Assembly: GCF_914484835.1 (NCBI RefSeq)
Contig: NZ_CAJZAR010000062.1
Location: forward strand, 248,001-312,000
Origin: Paraburkholderia tropica
GTDB taxonomy: Bacteria > Pseudomonadota > Gammaproteobacteria > Burkholderiales > Burkholderiaceae
Direction: 5' to 3'
DNA: 64,000 bases
The position numbers were made by a program, and so were the translations under genes. Shown here piece by piece: positions 1 through 8,181 of this stretch. The notes beneath the pieces were generated by a model. The model had not been told where the DNA came from, ran no database searches, and worked only from the letters and a program-made list of their open reading frames with translations. Each line of letters starts with the position of its first letter. Within the stretch, counting starts at the first letter, position 1.

Positions 1-897
1 TCGATCATCGAAGTCGAATATCGCGTGTGCGTGGCGCGCGGCGCGATCAAGTATCTGCGCATGGTGGCGCGGCCGGTCGGCAACGCGCAGTCGAAGGCGG
101 TGGAGTACGTGGGCGCGCTCGCGGACATGACCGAGATTCATCAGGCGCAGAACGCGCTGCTGCGCGCCCAGGCGGAACTCACGCACGTCACGCGCGTGTC
201 CACGCTCGGCGAGTTGACCGCGTCGATCGCACATGATCTCAAGCAGCCGCTGATGGCGATCATCACGCACGGCGAGGCGGGCATGCGCTGGCTGAACCGC
301 GCGGTGCCGTCCATCGACGAGGCGCGCACGAATCTCGCGCGCATTGTCAGCGACGCGGATCGCGCGAGCGAAGTCATCAACCGCTTGCGCGCGCTGGTGC
401 GCAAGGAGCGCTCGAACCGCGCCGCCATCGACATGACGCAGACCGTCACGGAAGTGGTCGCGCTGGTGCGTCAGGAACTCGAGAAGAACGATATCCGTCT
501 GCGCGTGACGGCGGGCAGCGACCTGCCGAAGCTGGCCGCCGACAAGATCCAGATCCAGCAGGTCGTGATGAATCTCGTGTTCAACGGCATGCATTCGATC
601 CTGCGTTCGCCGGGCGGCTCGCGCGTGCTGAAGATTGCGGCGGAACGTTCGGGCACGCATGCGGTGCGCGTCTCGGTGAGCGATTCCGGCACCGGCATTC
701 CCGCCGATATCATCGACCGGCTGTTCGAGCCGTTCTTCACGACCAAGTCGGACGGCATGGGCCTCGGGCTCTCGATCTGCCGCTCGATTATCGACGAGCA
801 TCGCGGCGCCATCTGGGCCTTCAACAACGACGATGCCGGCGCGACCTTCTGCTTCGAACTCTCGGCGCTGGACGCAGCAAACGCATCGGCGGATTGA
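1..897 (+). CDS. Sensor histidine kinase, C-terminal part (5' end outside window)
   Basis: Two-component sensor kinase that would autophosphorylate on His and pass the phosphate to a response regulator. The frame is open from base 1, so the N-terminal sensing part is missing; the first ~35 visible residues look like the end of a PAS/PAC domain (EYVGALADMTEIHQAQNAL). A short coiled linker leads to the H-box SIAHDLKQP, whose His codon is at 232-234. The N-box (QQVVMNLVFNG), G1 (SDSGTGIP), F-box (FEPFFTTK) and G2 (GMGLGLSI) are all intact, so the catalytic core is complete. The QPLMAIITHGEAGMRWL context resembles FixL-like PAS kinases of Burkholderia and rhizobia. A receiver-only response regulator lies ~700 bp downstream on the other strand and is a possible partner (inference). 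Confidence 0.93.
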   Translation, partial: SIIEVEYRVCVARGAIKYLRMVARPVGNAQSKAVEYVGALADMTEIHQAQNALLRAQAELTHVTRVSTLGELTASIAHDLKQPLMAIITHGEAGMRWLNRAVPSIDEARTNLARIVSDADRASEVINRLRALVRKERSNRAAIDMTQTVTEVVALVRQELEKNDIRLRVTAGSDLPKLAADKIQIQQVVMNLVFNGMHSILRSPGGSRVLKIAAERSGTHAVRVSVSDSGTGIPADIIDRLFEPFFTTKSDGMGLGLSICRSIIDEHRGAIWAFNNDDAGATFCFELSALDAANASAD

Positions 898-1106
898 GGC
901 CGCGCGATCAGGCGTGCATACGCACAGAGTCGGTGCATGAGTCGCGTGTGCGCGCGACTTATGCCTTGGTATAAGCCGTAGCACGCCAACGTATGCAGCC
1001 GGAAACCGATCGTGCAATGGACCGCGATGATGCTCCACGGATAACGTGATGCTTGCGTGCGCGGGCACGCGAATCCGGCGTGATGCCGACTAACGGAGCC
1101 GCAACG

Positions 1107-1556
1107 ATGAACGCGATAAACCTGGTCGCAATGCAATCCGATCCGTGGGCGCATACGCTCTCGGTGCTGTCGCGGCTCGCGTGCGCGCCGGGCGATGCGC
1201 CCAGCGCCGCGCGCACGCGCAAGACGGCGTCGCCGCGCCTGGACACGCCCGCGCCGCGTGCGCTGGGTGCGCGCGTTGGCGTCGCCGTGCGCATCGTCGA
1301 GCGTCCCACGCCGATGACCGCATCGATCATCTGGATGGACCCCACGTCGTGCCGCTACGGCGAGCAGATCTGGCGCTGCACGAAGGCGCGCCGCAACGGC
1401 GTGTGCGTGTTGAGCGGCGAGTCGATCCGGCGCGGCGACGAAATCTATCGGCCATTCGGGCGTCGGCCCGCGCCCGCGAATGCGGAGTCGATGATGCTCG
1501 CGGCGCGCGTGCGCATCGCGCCGATCAACGAGTTGCTGGCGGGTGTGGCGATCTGA
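1107..1556 (+). CDS. DUF3331 domain-containing protein
   Basis: Small protein of unknown function. Its C-terminal half (TSCRYGEQIWRCTKARRNG, then CVLSGESIRRGDEIYRP) matches my memory of the DUF3331 family, which is largely confined to Burkholderiaceae. I place the start at the ATG of 1107 because ACGGAG lies 8 bases upstream; an in-frame ATG at 1083 would add 8 residues. The N-terminal third is rich in Ala, Arg and Pro and looks disordered. Two Cys-containing turns in the conserved half could bind a metal, but no standard metal motif is complete. It sits between a sensor kinase and an antisense receiver protein, which is no proof of a signalling role. Confidence 0.75.
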   Translation: MNAINLVAMQSDPWAHTLSVLSRLACAPGDAPSAARTRKTASPRLDTPAPRALGARVGVAVRIVERPTPMTASIIWMDPTSCRYGEQIWRCTKARRNGVCVLSGESIRRGDEIYRPFGRRPAPANAESMMLAARVRIAPINELLAGVAI

Positions 1557-1601
1557 TTGCGCCGGTAAATGAGCCGGTGAATGCGGCGGTGAATGCAGAC
1601 C

Positions 1602-2018
1602 TCAGCGTGCGGCCAGCAGCGCGGCTTCCACGTGGGCCGCGAGATCGTTGGCGTTGACGGGTTTGGTGAGAAAGGCGCGCACGCCGATGGCCTGTGCGCG
1701 CTCGGCGAGTTCGGCGGTGGGATAGGCGGTGATCAGCAGCAGCGGCGCGGGCACGCCCATCTCGCGCAGACGCGCGAACAGCTGCATGCCCGACATGCCC
1801 GGCATTTGCAGATCCGAAATCACGCACGCGGCGCGGTTCGCGCCGATCCACGCCAACAACGCGTGAGCCGATTCGAACGTGGCGACCTCGTAGCCGAGAG
1901 AGCGCAGCAAGCTCGCGAGCGCGAGACGAACCGATTGGTCGTCGTCGACCACGCAGACGTGATGAGCGCTGGACACGAATACTCTCCCCGACAGCCGTGC
2001 GGCGATGTTGCCGACCAT
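1602..2018 (-). CDS. Receiver-only response regulator
   Basis: Single-domain CheY/FixJ-type receiver of 138 residues without a DNA-binding or enzymatic output domain. The acidic pocket is VCVVDDD (residues 21-27), the phosphoacceptor is Asp69 in VISDLQMPGMSG, the switch Thr is T97 in LLITAYP and the conserved Lys is K119 in FLTKP. Such stand-alone receivers act in phosphorelays or bind target proteins. The first ~15 residues precede the fold and a slightly later start is possible. The likely phosphodonor is the histidine kinase at the left edge of the window (inference from proximity). Confidence 0.92.
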   Translation of the reverse strand: MVGNIAARLSGRVFVSSAHHVCVVDDDQSVRLALASLLRSLGYEVATFESAHALLAWIGANRAACVISDLQMPGMSGMQLFARLREMGVPAPLLLITAYPTAELAERAQAIGVRAFLTKPVNANDLAAHVEAALLAAR

Positions 2019-2239
2019 GTTGCTCGTTCTCGATGCGAGCCCGTAGCGCAGTGTAGGGACTCGACATGCTTCGCGAAATCATACGCTTGTATAGCGGCGC
2101 GACGCAGCCAGGGAGTACGCGAAGCGCATTTTGAGGGCATGGAATAGGGCGCGCAGGCCAGGTGTTGTTCGCGATGTTCGCAGGTGGCGTGACACGTTCG
2201 CGCCATTTCCCGCCCTCCCGCAACCCGGCTCCCTCGACC

Positions 2240-3541
2240 ATGAACACCCTGAACCCGCCTTCGATTCCACTCGCGCCGACACGCGCGCTCACCCGCAGCG
2301 ACCATCGCACCCTCGTGCTCGCCGCGCTCGGCGGCGCGCTGGAGTTTTACGATTTCGTGATTTACGTGTTCTTCGCGGCGACTATCGGCCAGTTGTTTTT
2401 TCCGCCCGCGATTCCCGACTGGCTGCGCCAGTTGCAGACCTTCGGCATCTTCGCGGCCGGTTATCTCGCGCGTCCGCTCGGCGGCGTGATCATGGCGCAT
2501 TTCGGCGACCGCGCCGGACGCAAGCGCATGTTCACGCTGAGCGTGATGCTGATGGCGCTGCCCACGCTGGCGATGGGCCTGCTGCCGACCTTCGACGCCA
2601 TTGGCATCGCCGCGCCGGTGCTGCTGCTGATCTGCCGCGTGCTGCAAGGCGCGGCGGTGGGCGGCGAGGTGCCGGGCGCGTGGGTGTTCGTCGCCGAACA
2701 TGTGCCGCCGCGTCATGTGGGTTATGCGTGCGGCCTGCTCACGGGCGGGCTCACGCTCGGCATTCTGCTCGGTTCGCTGATCGCCTCGGGCATCAACCAT
2801 CATTATTCGCATGCGGAGATCGCGGCGTACGCGTGGCGCATTCCGTTCGTGATCGGCGGGCTGTTCGGCATGTTGTCGGCGCGGCTGCGTCGCTGGCTCA
2901 GCGAGACGCCGGTGTTCGTCGACATGCAGGCGCGTAAGGCGCTCGCCGCCGGTGCGCCGCTGAAGGCCGTGTTGCGCGGCCACCTGCGCGCGGTGCTGGT
3001 CTCGATGCTGCTCACGTGGACGCTGACCGCCGCCATCGTCGTCGTGATCCTGATGACGCCGACGCTCGTGGCGAAGCGCTTCCACATCGATCCGGCGCTG
3101 GCGTTGCAGGCGAATTCGGCGGCGACCTTGTGCCTGACATTCGGCTGCGTGATCGCGGGCTGGATGGCGGGGCGCATGGGCGCGCGGCGCACGATCGGCG
3201 TGGGCTGCGTGCTGCTTGGCTCGGCGTACTTTTTGATGTTGCGCGGTGTGGCCGCCGATACGGCGTGGCTCGTGCCGCTGTATGCGGTGTCGGGTTTGTT
3301 CGTCGGCGCGGTGGCGGCGATTCCGGTCGCGATGGTGCAGGCGTTTCCGCCCGCCGTGCGTTTCTCCGGCATTTCGTTCTCGTACAACGTGGCGTATGCG
3401 CTGTTCGGCGGACTCACGCCGGTGTTCGTCGCGCTGATGCTCAAGTGGAGTCCGCAGGCGCCGGAGTTGTACGTGGGCGCGCTGTGTGTGGTGGGTGCGC
3501 TGGCGGCGTTGGGGTTGAAGCGTGTGCCTTCTGTGAAATAG
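2240..3541 (+). CDS. MFS transporter, metabolite:H+ symporter (MHS) type
   Basis: Inner-membrane secondary transporter with 12 predicted helices. The opening ALGGALEFYDFVIYVFFA and the loop DRAGRKRMF between helices 2 and 3 are signatures of the MHS subfamily (ProP, ShiA and citrate carriers), which import organic acids or zwitterions with protons. LLICRVLQGAAVGGEVPGAW is the usual helix 4-5 stretch of this subfamily. The ATG at 2240 gives ~434 residues, the usual family size, although the Shine-Dalgarno is weak; an upstream GTG at 2162 is in frame. It is a single gene with no partner enzyme in the same unit, so the substrate cannot be named. Confidence 0.9.
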   Translation: MNTLNPPSIPLAPTRALTRSDHRTLVLAALGGALEFYDFVIYVFFAATIGQLFFPPAIPDWLRQLQTFGIFAAGYLARPLGGVIMAHFGDRAGRKRMFTLSVMLMALPTLAMGLLPTFDAIGIAAPVLLLICRVLQGAAVGGEVPGAWVFVAEHVPPRHVGYACGLLTGGLTLGILLGSLIASGINHHYSHAEIAAYAWRIPFVIGGLFGMLSARLRRWLSETPVFVDMQARKALAAGAPLKAVLRGHLRAVLVSMLLTWTLTAAIVVVILMTPTLVAKRFHIDPALALQANSAATLCLTFGCVIAGWMAGRMGARRTIGVGCVLLGSAYFLMLRGVAADTAWLVPLYAVSGLFVGAVAAIPVAMVQAFPPAVRFSGISFSYNVAYALFGGLTPVFVALMLKWSPQAPELYVGALCVVGALAALGLKRVPSVK

Positions 3542-3692
3542 CTAGGCATCCGAAATAAATCGCGATGCGCGAATTCCACGCGGCGATCCGCAGGCGAAGT
3601 GGCATGCGCACGGAGACTTGTCGGCTAGCCGACACATTGCAGGCGAATTCGCGCGCATCATGGCGCTTTCGAACCCCGATAAGGAGCGACCC

Positions 3693-4460
3693 GTGACTAC
3701 GTCCACTGCCCGCCTCAAGCACGACATCTCGCCCGCCGAATGGGACGCGCGCGTCAATCTCGCCGCGGCCTATCGGCTCACCGCGCTGTTCGGTTGGGAC
3801 GACCTGGTGTTTACCCATATCTCGGCGCGCGTGCCCGGCCCCGAGCATCATTTCCTGATCAACCCGTACGGCATGATGTTCGACGAGATCACGGCCTCGT
3901 CGCTCGTGAAGATCGATCTCGACGGCCGCAAGGTCAGCGACTCGCCCTACGACATCAATCCGGCGGGCTTCACGATCCACAGTGCCGTGCATCAGGCGCG
4001 CGAGGACGCGCTGTGCGTCATGCATACGCATTCGGTCAACGGCGTGGCGGTGTCGGCGCAAGAAGCGGGGCTGCTGCCGCTCTCGCAGCAGTCGCTGGGC
4101 GTGCTGGCCTCGCTCGGTTATCACGACTACGAGGGCATCGCGCTCAACGAAGCCGAAAAGCCGCGTCTCGTGCGCGATCTCGGCGACAAGACCTATCTCA
4201 TGCTGCGCAATCACGGCTTGCTGACCGTGGGCGCGACGGCGGCGGACGCCTTCGTCGCGATGTACTTCTTCGAGGCGTCCTGCATGATCCAGGTGCGCGC
4301 GCAGTCGGGCGGCGGCAAGCTCACGACCATCGGCCAGCCGATTCTCGACGGCATCAAGCAGCAGATCGCGCAGGTTACGCGCGGCATGTCGGCGGGCGCG
4401 CTCGTGTGGCCCGGTTTGCTGCGCCGTCTCGACCGGCTCAATCCCGGTTACGCGGAATAA
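3693..4460 (+). CDS. Class II aldolase/adducin family protein
   Basis: Predicted cytosolic zinc-dependent class II aldolase/adducin fold protein of ~255 residues. The N-terminal region GWDDLVFTHISARVPG, the metal site MHTHSVNG (HxH) and the later His in MLRNHGLL are the usual Zn ligands. Close relatives are mostly unassigned and include decarboxylases and lyases of sugar acids or hydroxy acids. I choose the GTG at 3693 because AAGGAG lies 6 bases before it; an ATG at 3660 is also in frame. The ketopantoate reductase family gene 75 bp downstream on the same strand may be co-transcribed. Confidence 0.9.
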   Translation: MTTSTARLKHDISPAEWDARVNLAAAYRLTALFGWDDLVFTHISARVPGPEHHFLINPYGMMFDEITASSLVKIDLDGRKVSDSPYDINPAGFTIHSAVHQAREDALCVMHTHSVNGVAVSAQEAGLLPLSQQSLGVLASLGYHDYEGIALNEAEKPRLVRDLGDKTYLMLRNHGLLTVGATAADAFVAMYFFEASCMIQVRAQSGGGKLTTIGQPILDGIKQQIAQVTRGMSAGALVWPGLLRRLDRLNPGYAE

Positions 4461-4535
4461 GCGTGCATCGCGCGGAATAACGCGCGCGCCAGAACGTTAT
4501 TCCCCGCGCGGACCCTATAAAACGAGAACGACGGC

Positions 4536-5549
4536 ATGGCAAAGATTTTCATCTACGGGGCGGGGTCGGTGGGCTGCTACCTCGGCGGACGGCTGCTGGC
4601 GGCGGGCAGCGACGTCACCTTCATCGGGCGCGCGCGCATCGCCGACGCCTTGCGCGCCCAAGGGCTCACGCTGTCGCGGCACGACGCGCGCCGCTGGCAG
4701 GTGCCGCCCGAACGCGCCGATGTCGCGACCCATGCCACGCGCGCCGTTGCGGCCGATCTCGTGCTCGTTACCGTGAAGTCGGCCGCGACGCCCGTTGCCG
4801 CGGCGGAACTCGCAGGCGTGCTGCGGCCCGGCGCGGTCGTCGTGAGCTTTCAGAACGGCGTGGGCAACGCCGACGTGCTGCGCGCCGCGCTGCCGCAGCA
4901 GACCGTGCTCGAAGGTATGGTGCCGTTCAACGTGGTCGAGCGCGGGCCGGGCGCGTTCCATCAGGGCTCGACGGGCGAACTGACGATTCGTCACGCGGCC
5001 GCCATGCAGCCGTTCGTCGACGCGTTCAGACAGGCGGAACTGCCGCTCGTCGAGCACGCCGACATGCTGCCGGTGCAATGGGCGAAGCTGCTGCTCAATC
5101 TGAACAACGCGATCAACGCGCTGGCGAACCGGCCGCTCAAGGAGGAGCTGTCGCAGCGCGCGTATCGGCTCTGTCTCGCAATGGCGCAGAAGGAGGCGCT
5201 CGCGCTGCTCGGGCTGGCGGGCATTCGTCCCGCGAAGGTGACGCCGCTGCCGGCCACGTGGATACCGCGACTGCTCGCCGTCTCCGATGCGTGGTTTGAA
5301 CGGTTGGGCCGCGCGATGCTGACGATCGACCCGCACGCGCGCTCGTCGATGTCCGACGATCTGGCGGCGGGCCGCGCCACGGAAATCGACTGGATCAACG
5401 GCGAAGTGGTGCGGCTCGCGCGGCATCTGGGGCGCAAGGCGCCGGTGAACGCGCGGCTCGTGGAACTCGTGCGCGAGGCCGAGCGCAGCGCCGAACGGCC
5501 TTCGTGGTCCGGCGACGCGCTGCTGGCGCAATTGCGCGCGGTGCGTTAG
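4536..5549 (+). CDS. Ketopantoate reductase (PanE/ApbA) family protein
   Basis: NADPH-dependent oxidoreductase with the ApbA/PanE architecture. It has an N-terminal Rossmann nucleotide site (IYGAGSVGCYLGG), the stretch VTVKSAATP containing the conserved Lys, and FQNGVGN. The C-terminal helical domain carries the family stretch WAKLLLNLNNAINAL. True PanE reduces 2-dehydropantoate to pantoate. At 337 residues this protein is somewhat longer than housekeeping PanE, and it sits next to a class II aldolase in an accessory region, so it may act on another 2-keto acid. It probably forms a two-gene unit with the upstream aldolase-type gene. Confidence 0.88.
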   Translation: MAKIFIYGAGSVGCYLGGRLLAAGSDVTFIGRARIADALRAQGLTLSRHDARRWQVPPERADVATHATRAVAADLVLVTVKSAATPVAAAELAGVLRPGAVVVSFQNGVGNADVLRAALPQQTVLEGMVPFNVVERGPGAFHQGSTGELTIRHAAAMQPFVDAFRQAELPLVEHADMLPVQWAKLLLNLNNAINALANRPLKEELSQRAYRLCLAMAQKEALALLGLAGIRPAKVTPLPATWIPRLLAVSDAWFERLGRAMLTIDPHARSSMSDDLAAGRATEIDWINGEVVRLARHLGRKAPVNARLVELVREAERSAERPSWSGDALLAQLRAVR

Positions 5550-5596
5550 GCGCAGCGCAGGTACGCATTCGATCCGCACGCGCCGAAAAGCACAAA

Positions 5597-5624
5597 GCCG
5601 CGAAAGCGCTCACGCCTTCGCGGC
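5597..5624 (-). terminator. Rho-independent terminator of the LivK-like gene
   Basis: A strong hairpin with 8-bp outer arms (GCCGCGAA/TTCGCGGC) and an inner GCG/CGC stem lies between the convergent genes ending at 5549 and 5680. Read on the minus strand it is followed by TTTGTGCTTTT, which fits termination of the gene at 5680-6834. It may also slow transcription from the plus strand. Confidence 0.75.
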
Positions 5625-5679
5625 CTCGTGCATCGCCGTGCGTCCTCGTGCGTCCGCGTGCGGCCCGGTTGCGGGCGGC

Positions 5680-6834
5680 TTAGTCCTTCACGCCCACGGT
5701 CTGCAGCGGCTTCCACTCGCCGCCCACCACCTTGTACACCGTCACGCCGCCGTACTTCAGGTCGCCGTACTGGTCATACGAGAGTTCGCTGGTCGTCACG
5801 CCCTTCATGTTGGTCGCCTTCAGCGCGTTCAGGAACGTGTGCGGATCGGTCGAGTCGGCCTTCTTCATCGCGTTGAACACGGCCATCGTGCCGTCGTAGG
5901 CATACGGCGCGTACAGTTCGACCGGCTGGCCGAAGCGCTTCTGATAGTGATCGGCGAACGCCTTGCCGCCCGGCATCTGCGCGAGCGGGCTGCCTTCCGA
6001 CGCGGCCAGCGTGCCGTCCGAGGCGTCGCCCGCGACCTTGATCAGATTGGCCGACTGCACCATGTCCGGGCCGATCAGCGGCGCCTTGATGGCGAGCGAG
6101 CGCATCTGCTTGAGCATTGGCGCGGCCTGCGTGTCGGCGCCGCCGTAGAACACGGCATCGACGTTGGCGGCCTTGATCTTCGTGAGAATCGCGCGGAAGT
6201 CCACGGCCTTGTCGCTTGTGTATTCCTGATCGACGATGGTCGCGCCTGCCGCCTTCGCGGCCTTGCTGAACTCTTCGGCGACGCCCTGGCCGTAAGCCGT
6301 GCGGTCGTCGACGATCGCGAGGCGCTTGAACTTCAGGCCCTTCACCGCGTAGTCGCCGAGCACGCTGCCGAGCTGCGTGTCCGACGTCAGCAGGCGGAAG
6401 GTGGTCGGCAGGCCGAGGCGCGTGTAGGTGGGCGCGGTGGCCATGGCGATTTCGGGGATGCCCGCCTTCGCGTAGATCGGCGCGGCCGGAATGCTGGTGC
6501 CCGAGTTGTAGTGGCCGATCACGGCGACCACGCCGTCGTCGACGAGCTTCTGCGCCACGGTCGTGCCCGTGCGCGGATCGGCCTGGTCATCCTGGGCGTC
6601 GAGCACGAAATGCACGGGTTTGCCGCCGATGACCGGATTGGTGGCGTTCATGTCGTCGACGGCGAGCTGCACGCCGCTCTTGAAGTCGGCACCATAGTGG
6701 GCCTGGCCGCCGGTCAGCGGCGCGGCGAAACCGATCTTGACCTCGACGGGCGCGGCTGCGAAAACGCAGGGCGCGATGCTCAGGGTTGCGCCCAGAACGC
6801 ATGCGGCGGAAACGAACGACTTCTGCATTTTCAT
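5680..6834 (-). CDS. Branched-chain amino acid ABC transporter substrate-binding protein (LivK-like)
   Basis: Periplasmic solute-binding protein of type I fold (384 residues). It starts with a Sec signal peptide, MKMQKSFVSAACVLG followed by cleavage near VFAAAP, then the family opening VEVKIGFAAPLTGGQAHYG. The middle contains VAVIGHYNSGTSIPA and the C-terminal part YAPYAYDGTMAVFNAM, both typical of LivJ/LivK. The start at 6834 is chosen from the signal peptide and GAGGAG upstream. No permease or ATPase genes are adjacent, so it must be an orphan that shares a Liv permease encoded elsewhere, or it feeds a sensor. A terminator follows the stop. Confidence 0.93.
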   Translation of the reverse strand: MKMQKSFVSAACVLGATLSIAPCVFAAAPVEVKIGFAAPLTGGQAHYGADFKSGVQLAVDDMNATNPVIGGKPVHFVLDAQDDQADPRTGTTVAQKLVDDGVVAVIGHYNSGTSIPAAPIYAKAGIPEIAMATAPTYTRLGLPTTFRLLTSDTQLGSVLGDYAVKGLKFKRLAIVDDRTAYGQGVAEEFSKAAKAAGATIVDQEYTSDKAVDFRAILTKIKAANVDAVFYGGADTQAAPMLKQMRSLAIKAPLIGPDMVQSANLIKVAGDASDGTLAASEGSPLAQMPGGKAFADHYQKRFGQPVELYAPYAYDGTMAVFNAMKKADSTDPHTFLNALKATNMKGVTTSELSYDQYGDLKYGGVTVYKVVGGEWKPLQTVGVKD

Positions 6835-7281
6835 TGTTGTTGGACTCCTCGATGATGGATCGTGCGGGAACCTGCACCCTTGACGGTCTTGCAGGCGCGT
6901 GCCCCTCGCATTGCGGCATTGCGCTGGTCGGCTGCGAGCAATATAGAAGTCCAAAAGTGGTCGAGTCTTGCAGGAATTAAACAGCTTCGATGCAGAAATC
7001 GGCATAGCGGCGCTTTTTCGCCCGGCGCTGTCGTAATTCGCGCGGCGTGCCAATTATCAGAAACACGGATAGGTCGATGGTTTACCCCAACGTCGCGGCG
7101 ATCGGTTTTGAGCCGTGCGTGGCGGGCTGCTGGCGGTCGCGGGCGATTGCCCGAACGCCGCGAAGCAGTCAATTTCGATCGAGCAAGGCCGCAAGGCGTA
7201 TCTGTCCGAAGAAACGGGCGGCCGATAGCATAAAAAAGACGGCTATCGGATGAACCCTAACGTTCAGGACAACAAGGCGCC
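6835..7281. other. Gene-free divergent intergenic region
   Basis: 447 bases between the minus-strand LivK-like gene and the plus-strand PhzF-like gene. I see no credible coding frame. It should hold both promoters, but I cannot assign a clear -35/-10 pair. The only structure I can support is the inverted repeat at 7222-7249. Confidence 0.5.
7222..7249. repeat. 8-bp inverted repeat upstream of the PhzF-like gene
   Basis: Perfect arms CCGATAGC (7222-7229) and GCTATCGG (7242-7249) are separated by an A-rich 12-base spacer, 32 bases upstream of the start codon at 7282. It could be an operator or a 5' leader hairpin; the sequence does not decide. Confidence 0.5.
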
Positions 7282-8082
7282 ATGAAGCTTCCTCTCTATC
7301 AGATCGACGCGTTCACCAGTGAAATCTTCAAGGGCAATTACGCGGCGGTCGTGCTGCTCGAACACTGGCTGCCGGTTTCGCTGATGCAGGCGGTCGCGAC
7401 GGAAAACAATCTCTCCGAAACCGCGTTCGTCGCGCCCAATGCCAATGGCGGATTCGATATTCGCTGGTTTTCGCCGATCACCGAAATTGCCTTTTGCGGC
7501 CATGCGACGCTGGCGAGCGCCTTCGTGTTGTTCAAACGTTTTGCGCAACGCGAGCAGATTGAATTTCACGCCGATGCGGTGGGCGCATTCACGGTGCGGC
7601 GCGGCGTCGACGGCATGATCGAAATGGATTTTCCTCAGCGCGAAATCGAACCGGTCAGCGCATGGCCCGATGAACTGGCGCGCGGCTTGTCCCTTCGCCC
7701 GAAGGAAGTGCTGGTGTGTCAGCAGGCCTATATCGCCGTGTATGAAAACGAGGAACAGGTGCGCGCCGTCGTACCCGATCTCGCCTTGATCGCGCGGCTC
7801 GGACCGCGCGATGTGGTGTTGACCGCGCCCGGCGATCACTACGATTTCGCCTCGCGCTATTTCTGGCCCGCGAATGGCGGCGATGAAGATCCCGTGACCG
7901 GTTCGATTCACACGGCGCTCACGCCGCTGTGGGCGAAGCGGCTCGGGAAAACGCAATTGCTGGCGTTGCAGGCGTCGAGCCGCAGTGGCGTTTTGCATTG
8001 CCGACTGGATGCGGGGCGCGTGCGTATTTCGGGGCAGGCCGTTCAGTATCTCGAAGGCACGATCGAGGTGCCGGATCTGTAG
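7282..8082 (+). CDS. PhzF-family isomerase/epimerase
   Basis: PhzF-like protein of 266 residues with the DAP-epimerase-like two-domain fold. The catalytic Glu of the family is E46 in ENNLSETAFV, and the second-domain signature DEDPVTGSIHTALTPLW is present. In phenazine producers PhzF isomerizes trans-2,3-dihydro-3-hydroxyanthranilate, but no other phz gene is present here and most PhzF homologues have unknown substrates. I therefore infer only an acid-base isomerase of a small amino acid-like or aromatic metabolite. The ATG at 7282 has AAGG upstream. The gene stands alone, convergent with the MFS gene that ends at 8182. Confidence 0.92.
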   Translation: MKLPLYQIDAFTSEIFKGNYAAVVLLEHWLPVSLMQAVATENNLSETAFVAPNANGGFDIRWFSPITEIAFCGHATLASAFVLFKRFAQREQIEFHADAVGAFTVRRGVDGMIEMDFPQREIEPVSAWPDELARGLSLRPKEVLVCQQAYIAVYENEEQVRAVVPDLALIARLGPRDVVLTAPGDHYDFASRYFWPANGGDEDPVTGSIHTALTPLWAKRLGKTQLLALQASSRSGVLHCRLDAGRVRISGQAVQYLEGTIEVPDL

Positions 8083-8181
8083 TTGTCGGGCTGTATTTGT
8101 CTGCGCTGGGCTGTTGCTGGCCAGTGAAGATGCGCATCGGGCGGCGGGCGAAGTCAGCCGATGCCGCCCGCCGCTCCAAGG

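Noticed and set aside
7282..8082. PhzF homologue considered as evidence of a phenazine cluster
   Set aside because: No other phz gene (phzA/B, C, D, E, G) is present, and PhzF-like isomerases are widespread outside phenazine pathways.
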